Shown: positions 26,275 through 35,894, counted from the stretch's first letter. The stretch is 64,000 nt of DNA from Peredibacter starrii (GCF_034259205.1 NZ_CP139487.1:1302001-1366000); one strand, 5' to 3'. Translations and numbers: made by a program. The notes: generated by a model not told the origin, from the sequence alone.

Positions 26275-26467
26275 TGGGCCTCCGCTAGCGTGAATTGCGG
26301 TGGCTTTATAATTTTTTGTCGCTCCATTGCCTACAGAGGTGCAGCGATCTTTACGTCAAATTAAGATTACCCGCGGCTTAAGTACTGGAAAGCGCATAAG
26401 CGCCAGAGCGTTATTTGACTAAAGTTGTAGGGCATTAAACCCGATGAGGATCTGTGGAGAATCGTCT

Positions 26468-26887
26468 ATGAAAGCTATATTTTTGATGTCCTTACTGGTC
26501 GTCGCTGCATGTGGAGTGAAGAAGTCTTCACCCAATTATGGCAAAACCACTGTCTCGGATCTGGTCGCCGAAAAAGGGCAACCGATTGAAGAAAAGAAGA
26601 TTCCGGTGACGGAAGGAAAAATTCTTCTTTATGAAGGCAATGAAAAATACCAGGTGAAAGGTGATGTTGTTACTCACGGGTTTAAGGATCCAAAGGGTGA
26701 TGAGAAAACACTGATCTTCTGGAAACACAAATTCAAAGATTGCGACACCACGATCCGCAAAATCAACCAAACAAAAGGTCACGAGCTTCCGGAATACGAA
26801 CTGGCATGTCCTTCAGAGGGCGTGAGTGTTGTGTATACCGAAGGCAGTGAGTTCATTTCAAGGGTAGTTGAATATGAAAAAAAATAA
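26468..26887 (+). CDS. Small lipoprotein
   Basis: 139 residues. Lipobox VVAAC near residue 15, then a charged beta-rich domain with two Cys (FKDCDT, ELACPS). Start at 26468 has GGAGA 7 bases upstream. Its last 14 bases overlap the start of the large metallopeptidase lipoprotein, so the two are translationally coupled. A chaperone, inhibitor or partner role for the next protein is possible but unsupported beyond position. Confidence 0.8.
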   Translation: MKAIFLMSLLVVAACGVKKSSPNYGKTTVSDLVAEKGQPIEEKKIPVTEGKILLYEGNEKYQVKGDVVTHGFKDPKGDEKTLIFWKHKFKDCDTTIRKINQTKGHELPEYELACPSEGVSVVYTEGSEFISRVVEYEKK

Positions 26888-29480
26888 TTTATTCTACCTT
26901 TCATTCATTCTGGTTTTTGCTTCTTGTACGAAGACCAAGACGCCTGAAAGTCTCCTATCTCGATGGGATAAAAATATTCAGCGTGACTCAGTCTTGGAAA
27001 GAAAGCTCGCCAGTGGTGGTCAGAACGGCCAGTGCATGAAGGACATTTTTTCAGTCGAGACTTTGAAGGCCGAGATCAGAGAGCTTGAAAAACAATATGC
27101 CGGAGCTCAAAGAGTCAATGGTAGTTGGAAGCACCTTGATCTCTCGCAATTGCCGGTACCGCAAGCGAACTTTCTTAAAGAGTTTGGTAGTAAAATTGGT
27201 GACGTCGCCAATCCGGACGCCATTGATTACTCTATGTGCGAAGACGTGCCGTGTATTTATAACCAGATCTATGGCAGGCCAAATAGAGTCGCGGGTTATG
27301 TTCACTATCTATGGTATTTGAAGTTTGGGCACATGCTTGCGGCCGATAACCACATGCCTGAAGAAGATATGCCTGGCACATCTACTTATTCAACGTATGT
27401 GAAGCCGGTTCCTGGAATTTATGAAGGGAAGGCGATACCTTTAGATAAATGGCTTTATAACGATGATGAACTTTACGGTTGGTGGCGACTATCGCATATG
27501 TTGAAGTCCCCACATACGACCTTAAATAAGCTCAAAGAAATTCAGCGAATTCCTCGTGGAGAAAAGTTTTCAAAATATCCGGGCTCTTGTGGTCTGGCGA
27601 GTTCCATTGGTTGGATTTTTCTGACTGACGGATGTTTGTGGTTTAACCAAGGTAAATCTGATCGTGGCTGGTTCTACACCGCCATCACTCACGAGTTAAC
27701 TCACCAAGTGGACTTCCAGGAGGGCAGAGGAACGGCCAAGTTTTATCGTTCGCATCGCCCTGACTATATGGCCTTTACAGGCATGACTTTGAATGAATTC
27801 GTTGATCCATCGGGTGCCCTTGTCCAAAAATGGGAAATTTCTCCAACGGCAAAATATGTTTCGGCCTATGCCAAAACTAACCCACAGGAGAACTTCGCCG
27901 ATACCATCGCGCATTTTAGAACGGAAGGAGACAAGTCAAGATCCAGTCTCGCGACAGATCACTTTGATTTCGTTTCCGACAACTACTATCAGAAACGTGC
28001 CTTTGATGTGGATGTTCTGATCCAGGGTTGGTTGACCCAATACAATGCTGAGACTGGTAACCAGATATTCAAAGCAGTCGTTGAATGTCACCAAAAACCA
28101 GGTAATGTTCGCTCGACTTACTTTAAAAAGTCGGACTTCACCTCGAACGTGGTTCCGAGTGTTTTAAATTGTATCGGGACCCACGCTGAAGAGATCACTG
28201 CCAACTTGAAAGCAAAAATTTCAGTCTCTGATCCGGACGGATGTAACACATTCACTGAAAATCCTGGCAGAGTAAAATGGGAACCAAATGTTAAAGAGTA
28301 TCTCATCAAAGCTTTCGATAAGTATCTTTCGGAAGTTCAAAATGACAAAGAATATCTCGCACGTATTCAGTCGTTCTACAACGAGATCTCAAATAAAGAG
28401 ATCGCCCGAGAGGCCTTCCTCCAATGTTATGGAGAGTCCAGTGAAGAGGCTTGTTATACGTCAGAGATCAATAAGAGAGCATATGAAAAGGCATCGACTC
28501 TAAGAGTTCCTCCGGAAAAGACCCAGGAACTGGCCGACATGTATTCGTCTGCTCACTCATTCGCCAATATTCAGCAAGAAACGATCAAGGCATATCAGGT
28601 AATCGTTGCCTCTAACCGTGACATGATTGATCGTGAGGCCAATGATGTTTGGGAAAGTTGTAAGTTGATTAAGCATGACGACGTGGAAACTCCCACTGGT
28701 AAGTATTTTCAACCGAAGAATGGTTATCTCGTGAGTTCTTTTTATAACTGTCTGAACTCGCAAATTCCGGAATCGTTTAAGATCGTCACCCGAGGGATAA
28801 CGGTGGATGGAATGAGTGTGCAGCATCCAAAAGAAGAGGTCATTCTCATTTCCGAGATTAAACCAGTCTTACTCGGAATCATTCAGGGACTTTACGAAAA
28901 AGACAGAGATCAGGAATTCAATTCCGCGATTGATTATATGTCCAGAGACAATGGAACGATTCGCACTCGTGTTCTTGCGAACTTTTCTTGGGTAAGAAGT
29001 ACGAATCAGATCGTGGCCGATTGTAAAAAGATGGCCTATGAACTGATTTCTTTTGAAACGATTTATCATTTAAAGAAAGACCTGTTCTCAAACTTCCTGG
29101 ATCAGAATGTTTGTCAGAACATTACGAGTACTCCTCAGTATTCTAATTGGGTGAAAACATCTCAGGCCGCCTTCGAGCAAAGAGTGACGCCGGTAATTGA
29201 TGGAAAGCTTGAACAAGAGGCCCGTACAATGGCGCAGGCCTGTCTGCAAAAGTATCCGATGAGAAATATGCTGGTTAAACTCGTGAATAAATATCTGGGC
29301 GAAAAATGTATTAAAGACTCGGATGCATGGGACAAACTAGAATATGATGTTTTGAAAGCAACTGTGAATGATCCAACGGTTAAGAAGAACCAGATTAGCA
29401 TTGAAACAATCCAGAACCACCTGTCTAGGAAGCGCTATGAACTCCAAGATCAGATGGTTCGTGAATACTTTGGAAAGTAA
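26874..29480 (+). CDS. Large lipoprotein zinc metallopeptidase (HExxH)
   Basis: About 868 residues. Lipobox VFASC near residue 18. A gluzincin-like site is visible: FYTAITHELTHQVDF (HELTH) near residue 278, and about 70 residues later NPQENFADTIAHF, where the Glu probably supplies the third zinc ligand. The remaining 500 residues are helical with many Cys (EECYTSE, GESSEEACY, VCQNI) and no recognised domain. Predicted to be anchored on the outer membrane. It shares a transcript with the small 26468 lipoprotein. Start at 26874; AAGGG lies 9 bases upstream. Confidence 0.8.
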   Translation: MKKNNLFYLSFILVFASCTKTKTPESLLSRWDKNIQRDSVLERKLASGGQNGQCMKDIFSVETLKAEIRELEKQYAGAQRVNGSWKHLDLSQLPVPQANFLKEFGSKIGDVANPDAIDYSMCEDVPCIYNQIYGRPNRVAGYVHYLWYLKFGHMLAADNHMPEEDMPGTSTYSTYVKPVPGIYEGKAIPLDKWLYNDDELYGWWRLSHMLKSPHTTLNKLKEIQRIPRGEKFSKYPGSCGLASSIGWIFLTDGCLWFNQGKSDRGWFYTAITHELTHQVDFQEGRGTAKFYRSHRPDYMAFTGMTLNEFVDPSGALVQKWEISPTAKYVSAYAKTNPQENFADTIAHFRTEGDKSRSSLATDHFDFVSDNYYQKRAFDVDVLIQGWLTQYNAETGNQIFKAVVECHQKPGNVRSTYFKKSDFTSNVVPSVLNCIGTHAEEITANLKAKISVSDPDGCNTFTENPGRVKWEPNVKEYLIKAFDKYLSEVQNDKEYLARIQSFYNEISNKEIAREAFLQCYGESSEEACYTSEINKRAYEKASTLRVPPEKTQELADMYSSAHSFANIQQETIKAYQVIVASNRDMIDREANDVWESCKLIKHDDVETPTGKYFQPKNGYLVSSFYNCLNSQIPESFKIVTRGITVDGMSVQHPKEEVILISEIKPVLLGIIQGLYEKDRDQEFNSAIDYMSRDNGTIRTRVLANFSWVRSTNQIVADCKKMAYELISFETIYHLKKDLFSNFLDQNVCQNITSTPQYSNWVKTSQAAFEQRVTPVIDGKLEQEARTMAQACLQKYPMRNMLVKLVNKYLGEKCIKDSDAWDKLEYDVLKATVNDPTVKKNQISIETIQNHLSRKRYELQDQMVREYFGK

Positions 29481-30611
29481 TTAGTCTCTCTTGTATCCGT
29501 CCAGGAACGAGGCCTTAAATTCTAAGAAGCGGTCTTCTAAGATCGCTTCACGGGCCCTCACTGCCATCGACTTATAGAATGAGATATTGTGGGCGGTCGC
29601 AAGAATCTGCCCCAGGATCTCATTCGAGTCGAAAAGGTGCTTAATGTAAGCACGTGTGAAGTTTGTGTTCACATAGTCTTTTAGATTCGGTTCGATCGGG
29701 AAGAAATCACGACGATAGTTTTTGTGTTCGATACGGATCTTTCCACGGTTTGTGAAGAGTGTTCCACCACGAGCAAATTTTGTCGGGATGATACAGTCAC
29801 TCATATCCACACCGTTTTCCCAGATCATCAGTAGATCTTCCGGCATACCAACGCCCATTACGTAGCGTGGTTTATCTTTTGGCATAAGAGGAGCGGTGTG
29901 TTTCACCACTTTTTCCATATGCTCAGGACCTTCACCTACGGATACACCACCAATGGCGTAACCAGGAAGATTACGTTTCGTTACTTCTTCAATACAGATC
30001 TTACGGTATTTATCGTAAACACCACCCTGAACGATACCAAATAGCGCCTGTCTTGGATTTGTCCAAGCATCAACACAACGATCGAGCCAACGGTGAGTAC
30101 GAGCGATTGAGTTCTCTACATATTTTTCTGTGGCCGGATAAGGAATACATTCATCAAAGGCCATCATGATATCTGATCCAAGGTTCTGTTGAACCAGAAT
30201 CGAAATTTCCGGAGTAAGAAGAACGTTCTCTCCCTTAGCACCTTTGAAGTTTGCACCTTCTTCAGTGATTGAGTTTTTTTGAAGTGAGAAAACCTGGAAC
30301 CCACCTGAGTCAGTAAGAATCGGACGATCCCAACCCATAAACTTATGAAGACCACCGGCCTTGGCAATTAGCTCTGAGCCCGGAGTTAAGTGTAGGTGAT
30401 AAGTGTTAGAGAGCATGATCTCGATTGAAAGATCGATCAACTCTTTTGGTTGAAGAGCTTTAATCGCACCGTGAGTTCCCACGGGCATGAAGACCGGCGT
30501 GTGAATTCTTCCGTGTGGAGTATCGATGTAACCCGCACGAGCACCGCAATGCTTATCAACGTGTTCTAGAGTGAATTTAAAGTGCTTATTAACTTCTGAA
30601 CGAACATCCAT
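29481..30611 (-). CDS. tgt: tRNA-guanine transglycosylase, zinc cysteines missing
   Basis: About 376 residues. Catalytic features are present: TDSGGFQVFSL (catalytic Asp), AFDECIPYP, GIVQGGVYD, GYAIGGVSVGEG, MGVGMPEDLL and the nucleophile Asp in MSDCIIPTKFARGG. It swaps guanine 34 for preQ1 in tRNAs for Asn, Asp, His and Tyr. Unusually, the CxCxxC zinc motif is replaced by PNLKDYVNTN, with all three Cys lost, while the His ligand (TAHN) remains. The base-binding LA is VS. Start at 30611 with AAGGAAAG upstream. queE in the same window supports de novo queuosine synthesis. Confidence 0.9.
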   Translation of the reverse strand: MDVRSEVNKHFKFTLEHVDKHCGARAGYIDTPHGRIHTPVFMPVGTHGAIKALQPKELIDLSIEIMLSNTYHLHLTPGSELIAKAGGLHKFMGWDRPILTDSGGFQVFSLQKNSITEEGANFKGAKGENVLLTPEISILVQQNLGSDIMMAFDECIPYPATEKYVENSIARTHRWLDRCVDAWTNPRQALFGIVQGGVYDKYRKICIEEVTKRNLPGYAIGGVSVGEGPEHMEKVVKHTAPLMPKDKPRYVMGVGMPEDLLMIWENGVDMSDCIIPTKFARGGTLFTNRGKIRIEHKNYRRDFFPIEPNLKDYVNTNFTRAYIKHLFDSNEILGQILATAHNISFYKSMAVRAREAILEDRFLEFKASFLDGYKRD

Positions 30612-30683
30612 AAATGAACTTTCCTTTGGGCAAAATTGTTTTCCACATGCCGAGGCATGGGCGTTTCCAGTAAAGGACTTAGA

Positions 30684-31205
30684 ATGGGCCGACACTATCA
30701 GATTCTTTTGCCTTTGTTTAGCTTATTCCTTCAAAGGGTAGATCTTACAGACTTGTTCCCCCTAAAATTCACCGTCAAAGTACTGAAAATCTATGATGGG
30801 GATACCGTGCTGGTTGGTTATAAACGTCAGAAATTGAAAGTGAGACTTTCTAAATTAGACGCTCCGGAATCCGGGCAGGGAAGCGCCGGGAAATTCTCTA
30901 AGACTTGTTTAGAAAAGCTTCTTCCACTCGGAAGCGAAACTCTGCTTTCGATTCATAAGCAGGACATTTATGGAAGACTCTTAGGCGATGTGGGGGACGT
31001 GAGTTTAAAGCTTATTCAAGCTGGATGCGTGAGTCTTTATCCGCATGCTGAATTTCAATCGATGCGTGAAAAATATTTTTATCTAAGGGAACTTCAGAAG
31101 GCCAAGAATGAGAGGAGAGGACTGTGGGCCCTTGGAGGATTCCAAAGGCCCAAAGATTGGAGAAAAATTAATAAACGAAACGCACACCAACGTTGGCACC
31201 GATAA
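30684..31205 (+). CDS. Thermonuclease (SNase-like) family protein
   Basis: About 173 residues. VLKIYDGDTVLV, VRLSKLDAPESGQ (catalytic Arg and Asp region), IYGRLLGDV and ERRGLWALGGF match the staphylococcal-nuclease fold with its active-site Asp, Glu and Arg residues. The N-terminus (MGRHYQILLPLFSLFLQ) is weakly signal-like, so it could be exported. Start at 30684 with AAAGGA upstream. The 3' end overlaps the convergent barrel gene by 38 bases. Confidence 0.87.
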   Translation: MGRHYQILLPLFSLFLQRVDLTDLFPLKFTVKVLKIYDGDTVLVGYKRQKLKVRLSKLDAPESGQGSAGKFSKTCLEKLLPLGSETLLSIHKQDIYGRLLGDVGDVSLKLIQAGCVSLYPHAEFQSMREKYFYLRELQKAKNERRGLWALGGFQRPKDWRKINKRNAHQRWHR

Positions 31206-32265
31206 GGTCATTACCAATTGGTTTATTCACCTGACCGTAAATTCGGAAGAATGGAAGGTTGATCTGAGCGCCGGCGAAGCCACGATATAAGAAGCCACTT
31301 GCTTTACCGGTAGCATCGATGTTGGCGTCGGGTTGAACTTGAATTGTTGGACTACCGCCGCAAGCTGCACCACCATTACAATTGATGGAAGAAGTTGGAG
31401 CATTCAGTGTTCCGCTACCTTTAGCTTGACCCCAAGAATAGTCAGCACCCACGCCCACGTATAAACTTAGAATATAAAGAAGCTGAACATCAGTAGATAA
31501 TTCAAGCGGAATAGAGTGTGTGGCCACAGCAATATTGGCCTGCGGAGCTCCAGTGATGTTCCCGGTTAGCACTTCACCTGTACTGCTGGTTTCATTCACT
31601 GACTCATTGATCTTACTATTAAACGCGATATTGGTTTTGTTGTACTCGTAACCGAAGTGAAATTTCACGCCACCCCAGCCAAGAAGTTTTGAATCATTAC
31701 CTTTGATCCAATCGTAGCGCAGTCTAAAACCTAATGCCTGCATATCGAGATCGGCATTCGACTCTTTACCTGGATCATCATTGATTTGTTGCTCATGCTT
31801 GTAAGACATGAAGTTTAAGTAGAGATTTAAACGGTTAGTATCCATTCCAAGGAATTTCTCTGCATCCATCCAACCCAGGTTCATACCCACAACTACGCCC
31901 GGAGCAACACCCACACCGCTCACATCTGAATCGGTGTTTTTATCTTTGGCAAGATCCGCACCGGCACCTACGTTGGCACCAATCAAAAATACTTTCATGC
32001 CCGAAGCGTAATCCGAGGCCAAACCTTTACCGGCCATCACCGAAGAATTTGCCATACCTTCCATCAGTCTTTCCGGAGGAGCACTTGGTAGGTCCTTGTT
32101 AATTTCATTTTGAACTTTAAGAATTTGCTCGTCCACGAAGCTTCTTAATGTGGGGTCTGCAATCCCACCGTAGTCTGTGACCTTGATCGTGAAGATTTGG
32201 GCAGAGGAATCAGAGGCATAAAGTCCTAAAGATAGGGCGGTCAGGGCCAGAAGCAGTTTTTTCAT
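31168..32265 (-). CDS. Probable outer-membrane beta-barrel protein
   Basis: About 365 residues. Signal peptide MKKLLLALTALSLGLYASDSSA, a short N-terminal domain with IADPTLRSFVDEQ, then many alternating strands with Gly and aromatics (LYILSLYVGVGADYSWG, GFLYRGFAGAQINLPFFRIYGQV) ending in GVRFVY, a typical barrel C-terminus with terminal Tyr. No specific family recognised. AAGGA lies 6 bases before the ATG. Divergent from the helicase gene. Confidence 0.78.
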   Translation of the reverse strand: MKKLLLALTALSLGLYASDSSAQIFTIKVTDYGGIADPTLRSFVDEQILKVQNEINKDLPSAPPERLMEGMANSSVMAGKGLASDYASGMKVFLIGANVGAGADLAKDKNTDSDVSGVGVAPGVVVGMNLGWMDAEKFLGMDTNRLNLYLNFMSYKHEQQINDDPGKESNADLDMQALGFRLRYDWIKGNDSKLLGWGGVKFHFGYEYNKTNIAFNSKINESVNETSSTGEVLTGNITGAPQANIAVATHSIPLELSTDVQLLYILSLYVGVGADYSWGQAKGSGTLNAPTSSINCNGGAACGGSPTIQVQPDANIDATGKASGFLYRGFAGAQINLPFFRIYGQVNKPIGNDLIGANVGVRFVY

Positions 32266-32422
32266 TAAATCCTTCCCGAAACGGGATATGGGTACAGCTT
32301 TCATTCTAGGGGGATTTGTCTTTGGCCGGAATTTAGAATTTTTTACCTCTTCCCAAGACAAAGGCCCAGTCCCCGTGATACACCAGCCCAAAACTAGCTA
32401 TCTATACGAATTGAGGACACTC

Positions 32423-33757
32423 ATGGCCTTCTTAAATGTTGAATTTCACCCGGGACTCGAAGCCTATTTTACAGAACAGGGGCTTAAAACTGCCACTTTG
32501 GTTCAAAAAAGAGTTATCCCTGAGATTCTGAATCGGAAATCAGTTATCGTTTTATCGGAAACAGGATCGGGTAAGACCCTTTCTTACGCTCTTCCGATCG
32601 CGAGCAAACTTAAACAAAAAGAAGATGAAGGTAGAAAGAACACTCTGAAAGGTGCTCCGTACGCTTTAATCGTGGCCCCAACTCGTGAACTTGCTGTGCA
32701 AATTCATGGCGTGTTTAAAGGCATTTCTCACCACTTAAAACTTCGCGTTCGTGACCTTACTGGTGGCGATACTCACGCCAAGATGAAATCTGTGGCGAGC
32801 GGCTCATATGAAATTTTGATCGCGACTCCATCGCGTATTAAAAGTGCCATTCAGAAAAAAGAACTTAACTTCAATCAGCTTCAGTATGTGATCTTCGATG
32901 AAGCAGATCAATTGTTCGATATGGGTTTCAAACGCGATCTTGATTTCATGATCGAGTACTTTGATATGAACCTTATTCAACTTGGCTTCATCACTGCAAC
33001 TCTTCCAGTTGAAGTTGAAAACTATATTCAGGAAAAATTTCCTGAAACAAACTTCACAAGAATTGCTTCAGACGTTTCACACGCTCCTCAAAGTAAGATT
33101 GAAACGTTCAACGTAAAAGTTACTCCGGCCGAGAAAGACATGGTCGTAAGAATGTTCCTTGAGAAACAAGCTCAAGGGCGTGGAATCATCTTCACAAACC
33201 AGAGAAACCAAGCGGAAGATCTTTTCAAATATCTTTCAGAGAAGATGCCGAAGCTTAAAATGAAGCTTCTTCACGGTGATCTTGAAAAGAAAGATCGTGA
33301 AGCTGCCATTCGTTCATTCGTAGAAGGCAAACAACAGATTCTAGTGGCAACTGACGTTGCTGCTCGTGGTATCGATATTAAAGATCTGGCATGGGTCCTT
33401 AACTACGGTCTTCCGAAAACTGCGATTTACTATCTTCACCGTTGTGGTCGAGTTGGTCGTGGTGGAAAGAGAGGGATCGTTTATAACCTGGTGGCCTACC
33501 ATGATTCAAAGATGATCTCTCAGATCAATGAAGCGGTCATGAATCAGAAGCACTTAAACCTCGACATCATCCCTGAAGAGAAGATGAAGCAGGAAAAACC
33601 AGTGGTGAAGAAGCCGGTTGAAAAAGCACCTGCTACTTTCCGTGGTCAGAAGAAAAACGTTCGTGGTGCTGCTCGTGTACAAAAAACTGAGAAAGAGCTT
33701 CGAAATGCTCCTCCAGCAAAAGTACAACGTAACCGCGGTATTAAACGTCGTCGATAA
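32423..33757 (+). CDS. DEAD-box RNA helicase
   Basis: About 444 residues with all core motifs: SETGSGKT (I), PTRELAVQ (Ia), TPSRI (Ib), DEAD (II), TATL in place of SAT (III), IIFTNQRN (IV), VATDVAARGIDI (V) and HRCGRVGRGG (VI). The C-terminal 60 residues are basic (ending RNRGIKRRR), likely binding RNA. RhlE-like in length; ribosome assembly or mRNA decay are possible roles. The start at 32423 is preceded by ATTGAGGACACTC, almost identical to the region before typA. The 3' end overlaps the patatin gene by 17 bases. Confidence 0.93.
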   Translation: MAFLNVEFHPGLEAYFTEQGLKTATLVQKRVIPEILNRKSVIVLSETGSGKTLSYALPIASKLKQKEDEGRKNTLKGAPYALIVAPTRELAVQIHGVFKGISHHLKLRVRDLTGGDTHAKMKSVASGSYEILIATPSRIKSAIQKKELNFNQLQYVIFDEADQLFDMGFKRDLDFMIEYFDMNLIQLGFITATLPVEVENYIQEKFPETNFTRIASDVSHAPQSKIETFNVKVTPAEKDMVVRMFLEKQAQGRGIIFTNQRNQAEDLFKYLSEKMPKLKMKLLHGDLEKKDREAAIRSFVEGKQQILVATDVAARGIDIKDLAWVLNYGLPKTAIYYLHRCGRVGRGGKRGIVYNLVAYHDSKMISQINEAVMNQKHLNLDIIPEEKMKQEKPVVKKPVEKAPATFRGQKKNVRGAARVQKTEKELRNAPPAKVQRNRGIKRRR

Positions 33758-34868
33758 ATCTCACAATCTCATTTTTCATTTTCATAGTATCGTCATATCC
33801 AAGCTCCACCAGGGGCTTGGTATATGAAGAATCGAACGCGAGATAACTTAAAAGATCCGTCCCTTCATTTCCTGCCACACCAATCCCTTTTAAAAGATAA
33901 CGTAGCATTTGCGGAAGTTCCTTCACGTGATCGGCCGACATTTTTCCGAGATCGCGAGAGGGCTTGATCATGAGAATAGGAATGGATTTTAACTCTTTAT
34001 GAGCACCTTCAGCGATGAGCTCGTTAATTCTTCTCATACGCTCTACATCCGCTTCCAGGGCATCCATGAAGATGGCGTTCAACATCACACCGGCAATTTG
34101 CCCGATGGTAGGATTTTGAAAAGGCGAAAGCGCCATGTGTTTTACTTGTTCATGAGGGCGAGGATAACGAACGCCAATACCAATAATTTTATCCGCCCCT
34201 AAGTGGATCGCAGGAGAGAGTGGAGTTGTCTGACGAATACAACCATCTCCGAAAAAGCTTTGCCCAATTTGTACCGGTGGAAAGAAAAAGGGAATGGCCG
34301 CAGACGCCATCAGGTGATCAATCTTAATATCACAACGAAGAGAGAAGCGATCGGAGCGAGACCAGTCGTTGATCTTCTCATGGCCCTGATAAAAGACCAC
34401 GTTACTTCCGGAATTGTAATTGGTGGTAGAAAGAGAAACACCGTAAAGATGACCTTGCTTCAAGTTCTTAATGATGTCTTCGAAGTTGATCTCACGTTGA
34501 GCAAGCTTTCTTAACGGGGCAGTGTCTAAGAGGTGATTGGCCGTACTACCTTTAGGAGTAAGACCTCCTAAAAGTGTTCCCGACATCCACTTAAGACCAA
34601 GTTCCGAAATTGTTCTGGTGCGAAGATCGAAGACGTTCTCAGGCTTCACGCGGCCCCATAGGGCGGTGAGATTATGGGTAGCAACATCCCAGTTTTCGGC
34701 ATTTGCCGCAAGATAGGTGGAGTTAATAGCACCCGCAGAATTTCCAGTGATTACTTCGAAGAGGTTGTGTTTGCGATTGGTAAGCTCATAGATAGCGCGG
34801 ACCACACCGACCTGATAGGCCGCCCTAGCTCCACCACCCGTCATGACTAGACCGAGTTTCTTATTCAT
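33741..34868 (-). CDS. Patatin-like phospholipase
   Basis: About 375 residues. TGGGARAAYQVGV is the oxyanion glycine loop, ITGNSAGAIN holds the nucleophile Ser (GxSxG), and FGDGCIR holds the catalytic Asp of the Ser-Asp dyad. No signal peptide. Expected to hydrolyse acyl chains from phospholipids. An in-frame GTG at 34883 is an alternative start. The ATG at 34868 has no Shine-Dalgarno sequence, but CATAAT ends 6 bases upstream, so a leaderless mRNA is possible. Convergent with the helicase gene. Confidence 0.9.
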   Translation of the reverse strand: MNKKLGLVMTGGGARAAYQVGVVRAIYELTNRKHNLFEVITGNSAGAINSTYLAANAENWDVATHNLTALWGRVKPENVFDLRTRTISELGLKWMSGTLLGGLTPKGSTANHLLDTAPLRKLAQREINFEDIIKNLKQGHLYGVSLSTTNYNSGSNVVFYQGHEKINDWSRSDRFSLRCDIKIDHLMASAAIPFFFPPVQIGQSFFGDGCIRQTTPLSPAIHLGADKIIGIGVRYPRPHEQVKHMALSPFQNPTIGQIAGVMLNAIFMDALEADVERMRRINELIAEGAHKELKSIPILMIKPSRDLGKMSADHVKELPQMLRYLLKGIGVAGNEGTDLLSYLAFDSSYTKPLVELGYDDTMKMKNEIVRFIDDV

Positions 34869-34980
34869 AAGTTTATTATGCACGAGTTCGGAAAAGTTGC
34901 TAGGAGCAAGAGGACAAATTTAGAGACACTTTAAGGGCGTCGGGTTAGAATGGGATGAAAATTTTTTTAGAGGTGAATTC

Positions 34981-35889
34981 ATGAGAGTTTTAGTTACTGG
35001 GGCCTCGGGTTTTGTAGGTCAAAGAGTTGTTCAAGAGTTACTAAGAAATAAGCACGAAGTTGTTGTGCTAACTCGTAACATTGCTAAATCGGCCTTAAAT
35101 CTTGGCAGCCACTGTAAGTTCGTTCAATGGGACGCTGTAAGTGTTCCTTCGCAGCAGGCCTTTGAAGGTGTTGAGGCCGTTATCAACCTTATGGGCGAGG
35201 GTCTCGCTGATAAACGTTGGGACGACGCTCAGAAACGCCGTATCCATGATTCACGTATTAACGGAACTCATTTATTAATTAAAGCAATCGCTGATATGCC
35301 AAAGAAACCAAAAGTTCTCGTTTCTGCTTCAGCGGTTGGTATCTATGGTAACCGTGATGCTGAAGAGATCACTGAAGCATCAACAACTGGAAGTGACTTC
35401 CTTGCAACTCTTTGCAAAGAATGGGAAGCGGAAGCTTTTAAAGCAAAAGACCTAGGTCTTCGCGTAGTCGTTGTTCGTACAGGTGTTGTTCTTGGTCGCG
35501 GCGGCGGAGCTCTTAAAAAGATGCTTCCGGTGTTCAAACTAGGTGCTGGTGGTCCAATTGGAAACGGCAAACAGTTCATGAGCTGGATTCATGTAGACGA
35601 TCTTGCTTCAATCTATGTTGAAGCAGTAACTAATCCAGTCATCGTAGGTGCTGTGAATGGAACTGCTCCATACCCAGCTACGAATAAAGAATTCACAAAG
35701 GCCCTTGGAAAGGCCCTTCACCGTCCGGCCTTTATGCCGGTTCCAGCTTTCGCTTTGAAAGCGGCATTCGGTGAGATGTCTTCTGTGCTTCTGGAAGGTC
35801 AAAGAGTTCTTCCGAAGAAGATTAAAGAGCAGAAGTTCCGCTTCCATTATCCAACTCTGGAAATGGCATTAAAAGAAACAGCTTACTAA
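34981..35889 (+). CDS. TIGR01777-type NAD-dependent epimerase (YfcH-like)
   Basis: 302 residues. Extended SDR Rossmann motif VTGASGFVGQRV, NLMGEGLADKRW, SASAVGIYG, and the domain end with SVLLEGQRVLPKK that is specific to the YfcH/TIGR01777 group. The substrate of this group is not known. GAGG lies before the ATG. Single gene followed by two tandem hairpins. Confidence 0.93.
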   Translation: MRVLVTGASGFVGQRVVQELLRNKHEVVVLTRNIAKSALNLGSHCKFVQWDAVSVPSQQAFEGVEAVINLMGEGLADKRWDDAQKRRIHDSRINGTHLLIKAIADMPKKPKVLVSASAVGIYGNRDAEEITEASTTGSDFLATLCKEWEAEAFKAKDLGLRVVVVRTGVVLGRGGGALKKMLPVFKLGAGGPIGNGKQFMSWIHVDDLASIYVEAVTNPVIVGAVNGTAPYPATNKEFTKALGKALHRPAFMPVPAFALKAAFGEMSSVLLEGQRVLPKKIKEQKFRFHYPTLEMALKETAY

Positions 35890-35894
35890 GAGAA

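Noticed and set aside
28288-28503. Alternative frames inside the large metallopeptidase gene
   Set aside because: They lack ribosome binding sites and protein-like composition compared with the main frame.
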